DNA from: an uncultured Alphaproteobacteria bacterium
GTDB taxonomy: Bacteria; Pseudomonadota; Alphaproteobacteria; Rhizobiales; Rhizobiaceae
Assembly: GCA_929200335.1 (NCBI GenBank)
Contig: CAKMZG010000102.1
Span: 1 to 8,514, forward strand
Length of the DNA stretch: 8,514 nucleotides
Reading direction: 5' to 3'
Shown here: positions 1 to 7,769 of the stretch, in pieces
How positions within the stretch are numbered: position 1 is the first letter of the stretch
How the letters are laid out: every line of letters starts with the position of its first letter
Notes under the pieces: generated by a model
What the model was told of the DNA's origin: nothing
The model's input: the letters and a program-made list of their open reading frames with translations, nothing else
The model's database searches: none
Made by a program: the position numbers and the translations under genes

Positions 1-763
1 TAGTAGATAGATGTCTAAATAATGGCGATAAGCGATTTACCGTTTGTAACATCAAAAAATCAGCAACTTCAGGTACACCGCCTTGATCTGGCGTCCCTAG
101 CCGCGCAGCTATTTCACGAGCTCTTGTTTGTAACAAACCTGTAAAATCATCTAATGCACGAACGAATGGCTCTGCTACGTTAATATCAGTATGAGTTGGT
201 ATAAATGTTTTATCAAGAACGATACTACCATCACTTCGTTTTTCAGAAATTTTAGCAATAGGTAATTTCACATATGAACTTAAATCTTCTCGCCCTAAAC
301 GCAATGAAAAACATGGCTGGGCAACATCAACAAAGTAAGCCTCAGTTTCAATACTGGCATTATCACGAACCTCTTGATTAAAGGTTTTCATTCTGATGTT
401 CTCTGGTACTACAGATTGATCAGTAATTTCAGGAACACCATTCACCCTTAAGGGCAAAACTAAATAAACAATCTCATCGTTAATATTTTCTTGAGATACA
501 TCCATAGGTCGAGGAATTGGTTCTTCATTTGGCATATTAAACATAGTACCATCGGACAGCATTCCAGCTGCCTTATCCAGACCAATTTTGCCATGTAATA
601 GAGCTTCCTGGTTTAACTCTAATACAGAAAAACCTTCCAAGTAATATTGAATATTTTCGGTTTTTGTTCGCACCAGATGTTCAAAATACCGTTGTTGTTG
701 TTGAAAATGATGGGGCTTTATAAATAATCCATCGCGCCAAACAACATGATTTCTTAGTGACAT
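1..763 (-). CDS. tssK: TssK, T6SS baseplate adaptor (partial, C-terminus cut by window edge)
   Basis: TssK is a trimeric cytoplasmic adaptor that joins the T6SS baseplate wedges (TssE/F/G) to the inner-membrane complex TssL/TssM. The reading frame opens at an ATG (763-761) preceded by AAGGA with a 7-base spacer, and stays open for 254 codons to the left edge, so roughly the last 40% of a usual ~445-residue TssK is missing. The N-terminus carries the family signature: residues 7-26 read VVWRDGLFIKPHHFQQQQRY, matching the usual 'W.eGmfL.PqHFQQQ' of TssK. Near the edge, LMLQTVNRLSPLFRHL resembles the family's 'LLQ.iNr..P.L.H' segment. It follows tssJ after a 56-base gap, the longest inside the operon, which holds an inverted repeat. 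The assignment is by recognition of the family motif and by position; no frameshift is seen. Confidence 0.96.
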   Translation of the reverse strand, partial: MSLRNHVVWRDGLFIKPHHFQQQQRYFEHLVRTKTENIQYYLEGFSVLELNQEALLHGKIGLDKAAGMLSDGTMFNMPNEEPIPRPMDVSQENINDEIVYLVLPLRVNGVPEITDQSVVPENIRMKTFNQEVRDNASIETEAYFVDVAQPCFSLRLGREDLSSYVKLPIAKISEKRSDGSIVLDKTFIPTHTDINVAEPFVRALDDFTGLLQTRAREIAARLGTPDQGGVPEVADFLMLQTVNRLSPLFRHLST

Positions 764-770
764 TTATTAA

Positions 771-775
771 TCCTT
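771..775 (-). promoter_or_regulatory. Ribosome binding site of tssK
   Basis: On the minus strand the sequence AAGGA lies 7 bases before the tssK ATG. It starts only three bases after the end of the inverted repeat in the tssJ-tssK gap, so folding of that repeat in the mRNA could affect access to it (inference). Confidence 0.75.
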
Positions 776-778
776 ATT

Positions 779-817
779 TTATTTTCAAAATGCATTCATT
801 AAAATTTTTGAAAATAA
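779..817. repeat. 12-bp perfect inverted repeat in the tssJ-tssK gap
   Basis: The arms are TTATTTTCAAAA (779-790) and TTTTGAAAATAA (806-817), separated by 15 bases. The repeat fills most of the only sizeable gap within the operon. It has a single G-C pair and no T-run that would fit a classical terminator, so an RNA hairpin would be weak. It could be a DNA operator, an mRNA processing or attenuation element, or chance in AT-rich DNA. One arm, within a 14-base word, recurs exactly upstream of tssB at 8450-8463. The structure is seen directly; its function is unknown. Confidence 0.6.
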
Positions 818-819
818 GT

Positions 820-1356
820 TTAGTGTAAATCTACAACAATTTTACGTCTTCTAAATACAACAACCATATTATATTCCTCGCCCACCGCTTTCACTTTTTT
901 AATGGTACGCCAATCTGTCCTTTCTGTATCTGAATAACCACCAATAATACCTATATGTGTGGTTTCTTCATCCAATTTAATTTTCTTAATGATTTTAGAC
1001 TTTTCAGGTTCTATCTGATACTCTTTTAATTTAATAAAAGTAGTGCCAAGAGTTTCCTTTGGTATCTCTGTTAAATCAAAAAAATCATTGTTTAAAAATT
1101 TGCCATCATCGCTGAGTTGAAATACCCATATATCTAATGGCACTGGTTCCCCTACATCATTTTTATTGCTGTTTGGTTCAGCATAAAAAGTAATATCCAC
1201 CTTTGTTGGTTGCTCATCTTTTTCACCAACCTGAATGTCTGGATTTTTAATAACTTCCATAACTTTTTTTGGAATTTTTTGAGCCCCACAGCTACTTAAA
1301 AATCCCAAAATTAAAAGGCATGAAATATACTTTTTTAAAATAATCATCTTAATCAT
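820..1356 (-). CDS. tssJ: TssJ, T6SS outer-membrane lipoprotein
   Basis: TssJ is the outer-membrane lipoprotein of the T6SS TssJ-L-M envelope complex; it binds the periplasmic end of TssM. The protein has a lipoprotein signal peptide: basic residues (K8, K9), a hydrophobic stretch (about 10-20) and a lipobox Leu-Ser-Ser-Cys with the lipidated Cys at 23. The next residue is Gly rather than Asp, which fits sorting to the outer membrane. The mature ~156 residues are the right size for the small beta-sandwich domain of TssJ, with segments such as PLDIWVFQLSDDGKF and the C-terminal KVVVVF-like strand region typical of the family. The first ATG (1356) overlaps the tagH stop by 4 bases, but AAGG lies almost against it. 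A second in-frame ATG at 1347 (residue 4) has AAGG about 10 bases upstream and may be the true start. The identity rests on the lipobox, size and position between fha and tssK; overall sequence is less conserved than in its neighbours. Confidence 0.9.
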   Translation of the reverse strand: MIKMIILKKYISCLLILGFLSSCGAQKIPKKVMEVIKNPDIQVGEKDEQPTKVDITFYAEPNSNKNDVGEPVPLDIWVFQLSDDGKFLNNDFFDLTEIPKETLGTTFIKLKEYQIEPEKSKIIKKIKLDEETTHIGIIGGYSDTERTDWRTIKKVKAVGEEYNMVVVFRRRKIVVDLH

Positions 1357-2870
1357 ACCTTTTGAATTTCTTGAGCGCGCATTTCGCGATCATAAACTTG
1401 TTTAAAGACTTCATTAAACATTCGTCCCAAGCCTCGCTGCCTATCAGAGCTTAATTCTTGATAATAATGTTGATACATTTGCCAATGCCAAGCATCTAAA
1501 TTTCCTGAACGTGGCGCATGCCCTTTGTATTTTTGAAAACGCTTTGCCAATTGTACAGGAGACAGAGAGTCAAGAACCGCTTTTAATGCAGCATCTGTTG
1601 CAGCTTTGGATGCGACTTCATGATTTAAAATATGACAAAGGCTTTCTGTAATTGCAGCTTCTGCACTCAAATGTACTGGGCTTTTATTCATGAATAAATC
1701 ATGAATTACATCATCTGTATCATTGCTCAGCCGAATTGGGTTATCTTCAACCAGGTGCAATTGAGTTTCATTCATTAAGTTGCGATCGCGTTGTTGCTTA
1801 GAAGATATATTAATTAAATTTTCAACTGTTGCTCTGATAGCGCGTCCAACATCACGGGTTAAGGCATTGGCCTGCGGCACACTCATATCTGTAGCATTAA
1901 TGCCCATAGCTGCAAGCAAAGGTCGTAATACAACATGATCGACCATCTCATCATCTTCTAGTGCTTCTTGGCCAGTGGATTGACCTAACCAACTTTCATT
2001 AAGCTCAATATCACTTTTAGCATTTTCAGATACAGTAAAATCTATTTCTTTCATGCTATTCTCTAATTGAGAAATATAATCCTCAACTTCATCATCAGAA
2101 GATAATGAAATATCTGAATTTGATTTACCAAATCTAGGCATAGCTATATGATTACCATCTGGTACAGGGTCATCAACTGCAGTTCCACGCGTGTGACTAT
2201 CATATCTTTTACCTAAGGTTTCCGCTAAATCTTCATTATCACTCATAAGGTCAATATCCCGCTCTTTATCAAGTATTTCTAATGGATCAAAACTATCACT
2301 GCCATCAACAGCATTGGTCTTATCAATCAAATCAATTGGATCTTCAGTTCCATTTCTGGATTTATTTTGTTTCTTTCCAAGATTAACTTTCACATCGCCT
2401 ACATCAATCTCGCCATTTAGAAGAGCCTCAGCCTCCATTCTATTATCTTCAATTTTTTTAGATAAAGCGCCGGGAACTAAATTTTCAACTGACATAAAAC
2501 GGTGAGCCCATTTTTCACGCCCCTCTATGCCCTCTTTATCTTCCACACTCATGGAAACAAATGCACTGAGATTAAATTTTCCAATTTGCAAATGATCACC
2601 ATCTTTGATTTGGAATGGTGCATTGGAATCAATCGGTCTTGTCGAGGCGTTAACATAAATATCAGCTTCGCCTATGGCTTCTGCGCAAAATGAATCGTCC
2701 GATTCAAAAATACGTAAATGTTGGCCATCAATGGTGTGTTTGGAATCTTTTAACACCCAATCACAAATTGCATCAGAACCAACAACGCCGCCGTCTTCTC
2801 TAAAAACATGTGTTGATGAAGCCCCACCATATAATTCTTCGGTATTTTCTACCACCAATGTAAGTTTCAT
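1353..2870 (-). CDS. tagH: TagH/Fha, T6SS-associated FHA-domain protein
   Basis: This is the cytoplasmic FHA-domain accessory protein of T6SS, known in some systems as a scaffold that promotes assembly after threonine phosphorylation. Three regions are visible in 505 residues: an N-terminal FHA domain (about 1-105), a long acidic, low-complexity linker rich in Asp, Glu and Ser (about 110-305), and the T6SS-specific C-terminal domain (about 308-500). The last has the family's features, with a 'NPI' (377-379, usually NNPLK) and a helical stretch from 400 on (AEAAITES, HILNHEVASKAA). In the FHA domain the usual Gly-Arg is G31-S32 and the usual Ser-x-x-His is D48-x-x-H51, while the later Asn (N74) is kept; phosphopeptide binding is therefore doubtful. 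Translation starts at an ATG with AGGA 6 bases upstream, and this site overlaps the tssG stop. No PpkA-type kinase or PppA-type phosphatase gene is in the window. Confidence 0.93.
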   Translation of the reverse strand: MKLTLVVENTEELYGGASSTHVFREDGGVVGSDAICDWVLKDSKHTIDGQHLRIFESDDSFCAEAIGEADIYVNASTRPIDSNAPFQIKDGDHLQIGKFNLSAFVSMSVEDKEGIEGREKWAHRFMSVENLVPGALSKKIEDNRMEAEALLNGEIDVGDVKVNLGKKQNKSRNGTEDPIDLIDKTNAVDGSDSFDPLEILDKERDIDLMSDNEDLAETLGKRYDSHTRGTAVDDPVPDGNHIAMPRFGKSNSDISLSSDDEVEDYISQLENSMKEIDFTVSENAKSDIELNESWLGQSTGQEALEDDEMVDHVVLRPLLAAMGINATDMSVPQANALTRDVGRAIRATVENLINISSKQQRDRNLMNETQLHLVEDNPIRLSNDTDDVIHDLFMNKSPVHLSAEAAITESLCHILNHEVASKAATDAALKAVLDSLSPVQLAKRFQKYKGHAPRSGNLDAWHWQMYQHYYQELSSDRQRGLGRMFNEVFKQVYDREMRAQEIQKV

Positions 2871-2876
2871 AATTGT

Positions 2877-2880
2877 TCCT
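2877..2880 (-). promoter_or_regulatory. Ribosome binding site of tagH, overlapping the tssG stop
   Basis: AGGA on the minus strand sits 6 bases before the tagH ATG and shares a base with the tssG TGA stop codon. This suggests that ribosomes finishing tssG aid initiation at tagH (inference from spacing). Confidence 0.65.
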
Positions 2881-4016
2881 CAATGCCTCACTGTGATATT
2901 AACTTCTCGTTTAGTGGCTTGCCCTTTTCCCACAAATGAAGACCATCCTAAACGCCCAACTTCGTTAGTATCCAACGTCAAGGGCTTATGATGCCCAGAA
3001 ATTAGACCCAATTTTAACTCATATGAAAATTGATCTTTCAACATGAACTCAACTAATTTTTTTAGTGAATTATATTCCTTGCCCTTTGGCAGGAAATCCT
3101 GAAACCGTTCAAAGGATAAGTTTTCAATACAAATTCTAAACCTGCCCATAATGTCTGCAACACGATCTCCGATAACCGCATTATGTCCGAGAACAGAATT
3201 AGATTTCCCCAAAGACCATTTTTGTGAAGGATCAATATCTACTTTACGAAAAACCCATTCATCAATAGAAACGTTAGGCAGTGGCTGATTACTTTGCTCT
3301 TTCTTCGCTTTTAATTTTTCTCTTGAGAAAAAAGCATATTCCAATACAGTTGCAACCACGCTAGGAGATCTATTTCTTGTAGACAGAATGCCAGCAAAAC
3401 TTAATAGTCTTGCCCAATTAATAGTATCATTACTTCGAATGCTATCATCGGCCAATCCAAATATTGAAAAAATACGTTTAGAATAATTATCCGTTGCAAC
3501 TGGTTTATATTGGAGATAATATGGATATTTGCGCATCGTGCGATAAAGCAAACTGATTAATCTGTTATGAAAAAAATCAAAAAAATCTTTTAACAGAGAA
3601 CCCTCTGCATCAAATTGTGCAACTTTTTCTTGATAATAAGTTGGCAGCGGTGAATTAGCTCCATGCAATCCTAAGAAATTCACCGATACTTGAAAGCGTG
3701 TTTGATTTTCTGATAGATCAATTTGATTTTCTAAAACCATATTTTGCAGTGCTGTAGAGGATAATCCATAGCCACTTTCAATATTTGGTAATTTAAAAGT
3801 CTTAATACCACTGATATCTGAAGTGGGGAAATTTAGATTATTTTCCACATTAAATAATATCGGCTCGACAATAGGCATTAAGCGCGTCCCTGGTTCGCGA
3901 CCTTCATCGAAATGCCGCTGAATAATTTCAACCGCATTATAAAAAGAATAGTATTGGCCTTGCTCTTCAAAATGACGAGCTAGATCAATGGTTGCTTCCC
4001 ACTTTTTATGGGCCAT
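2880..4016 (-). CDS. tssG: TssG, T6SS baseplate subunit
   Basis: TssG forms the core of the T6SS baseplate wedge together with two TssF copies, TssE and TssK trimers. Recognisable family segments run in order: a start region with FYNAVEIIQRHF (25-36), NNLNFPTSDI (59-68), FLGLHGANSPLPTYY (114-128, usually 'FlGLyG..spLP.hy'), LKDFFDFFHNRLISLLYR (142-159), a 'LLSFAGILSTRNRSP' segment, and then the C-terminal part with LGHNAVIGDRV, MGRFRICI and FQDFLPKG, corresponding to the family's 'LG..avlG.rv', 'kfri..gpl' and 'fLPgg'. At 378 residues it is slightly longer than the usual ~330-350. The start is well supported: GAGG lies 7 bases upstream of the ATG (4016). This makes a true 37-base overlap with the 3' end of tssF. 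No missing region or frame break is seen. Confidence 0.96.
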   Translation of the reverse strand: MAHKKWEATIDLARHFEEQGQYYSFYNAVEIIQRHFDEGREPGTRLMPIVEPILFNVENNLNFPTSDISGIKTFKLPNIESGYGLSSTALQNMVLENQIDLSENQTRFQVSVNFLGLHGANSPLPTYYQEKVAQFDAEGSLLKDFFDFFHNRLISLLYRTMRKYPYYLQYKPVATDNYSKRIFSIFGLADDSIRSNDTINWARLLSFAGILSTRNRSPSVVATVLEYAFFSREKLKAKKEQSNQPLPNVSIDEWVFRKVDIDPSQKWSLGKSNSVLGHNAVIGDRVADIMGRFRICIENLSFERFQDFLPKGKEYNSLKKLVEFMLKDQFSYELKLGLISGHHKPLTLDTNEVGRLGWSSFVGKGQATKREVNITVRH

Positions 4017-5749
4017 TTATATACCTCGTCGCTTTCCTCGCCATAAACATGAAGTTCATGGAATGAATTAATACTTGAATAGAGTGAAAAGAAATCTGCT
4101 AAAATTGTTGCAAAAAGAAACATCTCCCCTTCGCTTTGAAAATGACTTTCCTTTAAAGTTAAATCCGTATGAATACCCCTGATAGGCATGCCTTTTTCTA
4201 ACCTATCAAGCGGATAAGTTTCTATATTGCTTATCCCTTCAGAGCGTTTCTTTGCGGCACGTTCAGATTGCCTACTAGAATGAGCTGGAAAATCATAAAT
4301 ATTTAAAATGGTGGCTAAAGATTTTTTATCCAATAGCGACAGATAATTCAAAGACAGGTTTGAAATCATATTCCAATAAAGACGACCATCTAGTGGCGGA
4401 TAAACAGGTGATGTAGGACGCGTAATATTCTTAAATTTAACAAATGATGGCGTAGTCTCAGTAGTTAAATAAATATCACCTATGCCTAGCTCATGGGCAT
4501 GTGTGCCGTTAAAACAAGACAATTTTACTGATAACCCCTCTTCTGGGGGAATTATATAATCCGAATTATGATGTACAAATGACACAAGATGATCCAAACC
4601 TTCTTCACGAATTGATGGACGCAATTTTACTCTATAATAAATTTGCCCATAATTGTCTTCTGATTCAATTTCATGATCAAAAGATTCAAAATTTGGATAT
4701 TGCCGTCTAATACTGTGTTTTGTTTTAGAATCAGGATCCTGCAAACTTTCAACTAAATTAATTGAAAAAATTTCGTAGCTATTTAGATGTCTATTAGCTG
4801 GATTTATAGGGTAATATACACGTTTATGATCAATCAGTATTGGATCAGCATCATACTCAAATAGATTGATAATTGGAACACAATATAACTGAATATTATT
4901 TGGTCTTAGTTGAATTTCAGCAGGTAATGGACGCTCAAATTCAAATTCTAAACTAAATTCCGATGCGGTAATATTTTGGGTAATCTCTTTTAAGTTATTT
5001 AAATCAAAGCATAAAAACTTCTTTGGAAAAATAAAATATTCTTGTAACAATCTATATCCAGAAAAAGCATTTGAAATATCTGGAAAAATAGCATCGCTCT
5101 CTTTTAGTCCACCTGGGTCTAATTGATTTAAAGGAATGTTATAGCGTGTGCCATCATCCTTACTTACTAAAGTAATTTTTTTAGTATAACGCCCAAACCA
5201 TAGATAGAGCATTTGAGAAATGGTATCATCACCTGTAAACCAAAGACGTAAATCTTGAAGATCAACCTTATTTATCGGCAAGCCACCTAAAGACTTAAAT
5301 TCAAGATTAATCATGCTATTAGCACGTGTTCTGATCAATTCTGATTTACTAATTTCAAATGGATAAACTGTGCAATCATTAGTAGTTTGAAATTGGCATT
5401 GTGTACCGTCGATTTCAGATGATAATACTTCCATTCCAGCATAGGCAATTTGCCGATTAGTAATTGCACGCTCAACGGGTGTCAGTTTTAATAAAGATAC
5501 GGAAGGAAAGGGTTTTAGAAAATTAGGCCATAAAAGCTGAATAACAGATTGACTTAATTCTGGTAGCTCGTCATCGAGTTTCTCACGCAATTTACTTGTC
5601 AAAAATGCAAAACCTTCCAGTAGACGCTCAACATCCGGATCGGTACTACTTTCAGACAAGTAATTTACCAATTTTGGATTATATTCTGCAAAGAGGTTCC
5701 CGCTCTCTTTCAGATATGCCAGCTCGTCTTGAAAGTATTGACTACGCAT
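3980..5749 (-). CDS. tssF: TssF, T6SS baseplate subunit
   Basis: TssF is the largest baseplate wedge protein and pairs with TssG, around the VgrG/Hcp tail hub. The 589 residues match the usual length (~580-620). The N-terminus is highly characteristic: YFQDELAYLKESGNLFAEYN (5-24), DPDVERLLEGFAFLTSKL (37-54), LDDELPEL (58-65) and LLWPNFLKPFPS (72-83), corresponding to the family's 'ELayLr..g..FA...P', 'DPhVErLlegfAfLtA', 'lDdefPel' and 'L.P....P.PS'. The C-terminus also matches, with FLFATILADFFSLYSSINSF at 544-563 ('lFa.vLe.Ff.lYasiNsF'). The ATG at 5749 is 17 bases past the tssE stop. The ribosome binding site is weak: a GGCGGA-like run lies about 11 bases upstream, starting in the tssE stop, so coupling to tssE translation is likely (inference). 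The 3' end overlaps tssG by 37 bases. Confidence 0.97.
   Translation of the reverse strand: MRSQYFQDELAYLKESGNLFAEYNPKLVNYLSESSTDPDVERLLEGFAFLTSKLREKLDDELPELSQSVIQLLWPNFLKPFPSVSLLKLTPVERAITNRQIAYAGMEVLSSEIDGTQCQFQTTNDCTVYPFEISKSELIRTRANSMINLEFKSLGGLPINKVDLQDLRLWFTGDDTISQMLYLWFGRYTKKITLVSKDDGTRYNIPLNQLDPGGLKESDAIFPDISNAFSGYRLLQEYFIFPKKFLCFDLNNLKEITQNITASEFSLEFEFERPLPAEIQLRPNNIQLYCVPIINLFEYDADPILIDHKRVYYPINPANRHLNSYEIFSINLVESLQDPDSKTKHSIRRQYPNFESFDHEIESEDNYGQIYYRVKLRPSIREEGLDHLVSFVHHNSDYIIPPEEGLSVKLSCFNGTHAHELGIGDIYLTTETTPSFVKFKNITRPTSPVYPPLDGRLYWNMISNLSLNYLSLLDKKSLATILNIYDFPAHSSRQSERAAKKRSEGISNIETYPLDRLEKGMPIRGIHTDLTLKESHFQSEGEMFLFATILADFFSLYSSINSFHELHVYGEESDEVYKWPIKSGKQPLI
4024..4027 (-). promoter_or_regulatory. 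Ribosome binding site of tssG, inside tssF
   Basis: GAGG on the minus strand lies 7 bases before the tssG ATG and within the tssF coding sequence. It decides the tssG start and confirms that the 37-base tssF/tssG overlap is real rather than an over-extended frame. Confidence 0.75.
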
Positions 5750-5766
5750 TCTTTATAATTTCCGCC

Positions 5767-6237
5767 CTAAGATATATAAGTATGATTTCCATCATCCATA
5801 AGTAAGTCTATTTTTATTTGTTCAGAATTTTTTCTGATTGATAGTGACGCTAGAATTGTGAATTGAAGGCTAAGAGGACGTTCGGGCACCATATTATGCT
5901 GCACCCTAACATTGCTTAATCTTGGCTCATATTCTGTGATGCAATGGTTTATTGAAGCTGCAATATGTTTTACCATATCCGTAGATTCAGTAGCGCCATC
6001 ATTAAAATCAATCACACCTAAATCTGGTGTTGCCGCTGAACCTCCAAGTCGAGCATTCAGCAGCTTTATCAAATGGCGTTTAATTGACCTTGTGATTGAG
6101 TTAATTTCATCACGATCAGTAGGTAAATCTAAGTCTTCTTCATCAGCTACTAAGCGCTCAAATAAACTACCAGCAGCGCGCCTTGCTTTTGCATCAATAA
6201 TTACTTTTGATTTTTTCCTACGTGCTTCACTAGCCAT
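5767..6237 (-). CDS. tssE: TssE, gp25-like T6SS baseplate protein
   Basis: TssE is the T6SS homologue of phage T4 gp25; it sits in the baseplate and starts sheath polymerisation. From the chosen ATG (6237, MASEARRKK) the protein has 156 residues. It shows the gp25 hallmarks: SIKRHLIKLLNAR (51-63, the 'v.rdLe.LLNtR' motif) and YEPRL (103-107, the conserved 'FEPRL' motif that contacts the sheath). A basic N-terminal segment with SLFERL (24-29) is also usual. The frame is open further upstream to a TTG at 6267 with ATGs at 6252 and 6249, but the ATG at 6237 has GAGAAGG just upstream and gives a family-like start and an 8-base overlap with the tssC stop. ATG 6249 remains an alternative. It lies between tssC and tssF, with no hcp between sheath and baseplate genes. 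Confidence 0.95.
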   Translation of the reverse strand: MASEARRKKSKVIIDAKARRAAGSLFERLVADEEDLDLPTDRDEINSITRSIKRHLIKLLNARLGGSAATPDLGVIDFNDGATESTDMVKHIAASINHCITEYEPRLSNVRVQHNMVPERPLSLQFTILASLSIRKNSEQIKIDLLMDDGNHTYIS

Positions 6238-7723
6238 TATCCTTCTCATCATTATCAATTTTACCAACTAGAGAAAGTTCAAAATTTGCACCCATATATT
6301 TAAAATGAGGACGCACTTTCAAAGTAACCTGATACCAACCTGGATCGCCTTCGACACTTGAAACCTCAACACTGGCAGCGCGCAATGGTCGACGACTACG
6401 AACCTCAGAAGGTGGATTTTCTTGATCTGCAATATATTGCTTAAGCCATGTGTTTAGCTCTCTTTCAAGATCTTCACGTTCTTTCCAAGAACCTATTTGT
6501 TCTCGTTGCAATACTTTCAAATAATGTGCGATACGATTAATTATAAACATATATGGCAATTGAGTACCGAGTTTATAATTGGTTTCCGCTTCCTTACCTT
6601 CTTTAGTATTTTGGAAAATTTTTGGCTTTTGAACAGAATTTGCTGAGAAAAATGCAGCATTATCTGAACCTTTTCTCATAGTAAGACCAATAAAACCTTG
6701 CTCCGCTAGTTCATATTCCCTGCGATCAGTAATTAAAATTTCTGTTGGAATTTTTTCTTCTAATTGCCCGAATGACTCATAAACATGAACGGGTAAGTCA
6801 TATACTGCACCACCACTCTGCGGGCCAATAATATTTGGGCACCAACGATATTTCGCAAAACTTTCGGTGATTTTACTTGCCAATAGGAATGAGGTGTTGC
6901 CCCAAAGATAATTATCATGAGCAGTAGCTACATCTTCAGTATATGAAAATGTATTGGTGGGATTTTCATCAGGCTCATAAGGCATCCGAAGCAAAAAGCG
7001 CGGACAAGTTAATCCTAAATAACGAGCATCTTCACTGTTACGCAAGCCCATCCATTTTCTATATCTTGGCCCCTCATAAATTGCATGCAAATCTTTCAAT
7101 GCTGGCAAATCTACATACTTATCAACGTCAAACATCTGAGGTGCAGCAGCAGCTAAAAACGGCGCATGCGCCATCGCGCCAACGGATGCACAGAATTGTA
7201 ATAATTTGATATCACGTGAACCAGGGCCAAACTCATAATTTGACACCATACAGCCTACCGGCTCTCCACCAAATTGACCATAACCAGTATTATATACATG
7301 CTTGTATAGACCGGACTGAACAACCTCTGGAGCTGTTTCAAAATCATAAAGCAAGTCATCTTTTGATACAGGCAAAACTTCAATTTTAATATTTTCTCTA
7401 AAATCGGTTCTATCTATCAGTAATTTTAAACCGCGCCATGCTGATTCCATCTCTTGAAATGATGGCTCGTGCACAATTTGGTCTACTTGACTCGAAATTT
7501 TTCTGTCTAATTCACCAATCATACGGTCAACGCGGACTCTATTGATTCGCTCTTCTATATCACCAGATTTCAACATATCCGCAATAAAAGATTCTACACC
7601 ATGACGTGCAATATCATAGCTCTCTTCTTCTGGACGAAGATTAGTTTCTTCCATGATTTGATCTAGCAGTGATCCTGCTTCAAACGTTTTATCATTCTCT
7701 ACAATTTGTTCTTCAATGCTCAT
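6230..7723 (-). CDS. tssC: TssC (VipB), T6SS sheath large subunit
   Basis: TssC and TssB form the heterodimer that polymerises into the contractile sheath around the Hcp tube; contraction drives the needle outward, and ClpV then disassembles the sheath. From the ATG at 7723 (MSIEEQ) the protein has 497 residues, the normal size. The N-terminal helix SLLDQIMEET (18-27), followed by YDIARHGVESFI, matches the VipB segment recognised by ClpV. WRGLKLLID (96-104), the FGGEPVGCMVSNYEF and APFLAAAAPQMF stretches, and a C-terminal VTLKVRPHFKYMGANFELSL segment are all strongly conserved in the family. The frame could extend to an ATG at 7759 (12 residues more), but no ribosome binding site precedes it, while AAGGG stands 7 bases before 7723. 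That choice leaves a 46-base gap after tssB. Confidence 0.98.
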   Translation of the reverse strand: MSIEEQIVENDKTFEAGSLLDQIMEETNLRPEEESYDIARHGVESFIADMLKSGDIEERINRVRVDRMIGELDRKISSQVDQIVHEPSFQEMESAWRGLKLLIDRTDFRENIKIEVLPVSKDDLLYDFETAPEVVQSGLYKHVYNTGYGQFGGEPVGCMVSNYEFGPGSRDIKLLQFCASVGAMAHAPFLAAAAPQMFDVDKYVDLPALKDLHAIYEGPRYRKWMGLRNSEDARYLGLTCPRFLLRMPYEPDENPTNTFSYTEDVATAHDNYLWGNTSFLLASKITESFAKYRWCPNIIGPQSGGAVYDLPVHVYESFGQLEEKIPTEILITDRREYELAEQGFIGLTMRKGSDNAAFFSANSVQKPKIFQNTKEGKEAETNYKLGTQLPYMFIINRIAHYLKVLQREQIGSWKEREDLERELNTWLKQYIADQENPPSEVRSRRPLRAASVEVSSVEGDPGWYQVTLKVRPHFKYMGANFELSLVGKIDNDEKDNG

Positions 7724-7730
7724 ACTACCG

Positions 7731-7735
7731 CCCTT
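7731..7735 (-). promoter_or_regulatory. Ribosome binding site deciding the tssC start
   Basis: AAGGG on the minus strand is 7 bases before the ATG at 7723. The other in-frame ATG at 7759 is preceded only by A/T-rich sequence without a purine-rich site, so the shorter protein is preferred. Confidence 0.75.
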
Positions 7736-7769
7736 AAATTTACTTTTAAAAAAGTTCATTATTTAACAA

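Noticed and set aside
779..817. Rho-independent terminator after tssJ
   Set aside because: The stem has only one G-C pair and is followed by AATAAGGA rather than a T-run, so a terminator call is not justified.
1815..2491. 14-base direct repeat TAAATTTTCAACTG at 1815-1828 and 2478-2491
   Set aside because: Both copies encode Val-Glu-Asn-Leu in the tagH frame; this is a coincidence of codon use rather than a repeat element.
2314..2991. Three plus-strand open frames across tagH and the tssG end
   Set aside because: They are antisense to conserved minus-strand genes and have no ribosome binding site or recognisable product.
5912..6271. 119-codon open frame on the plus strand
   Set aside because: It lies antisense to tssE and the tssC end and shows no family resemblance; the minus-strand gp25 motifs explain the region.
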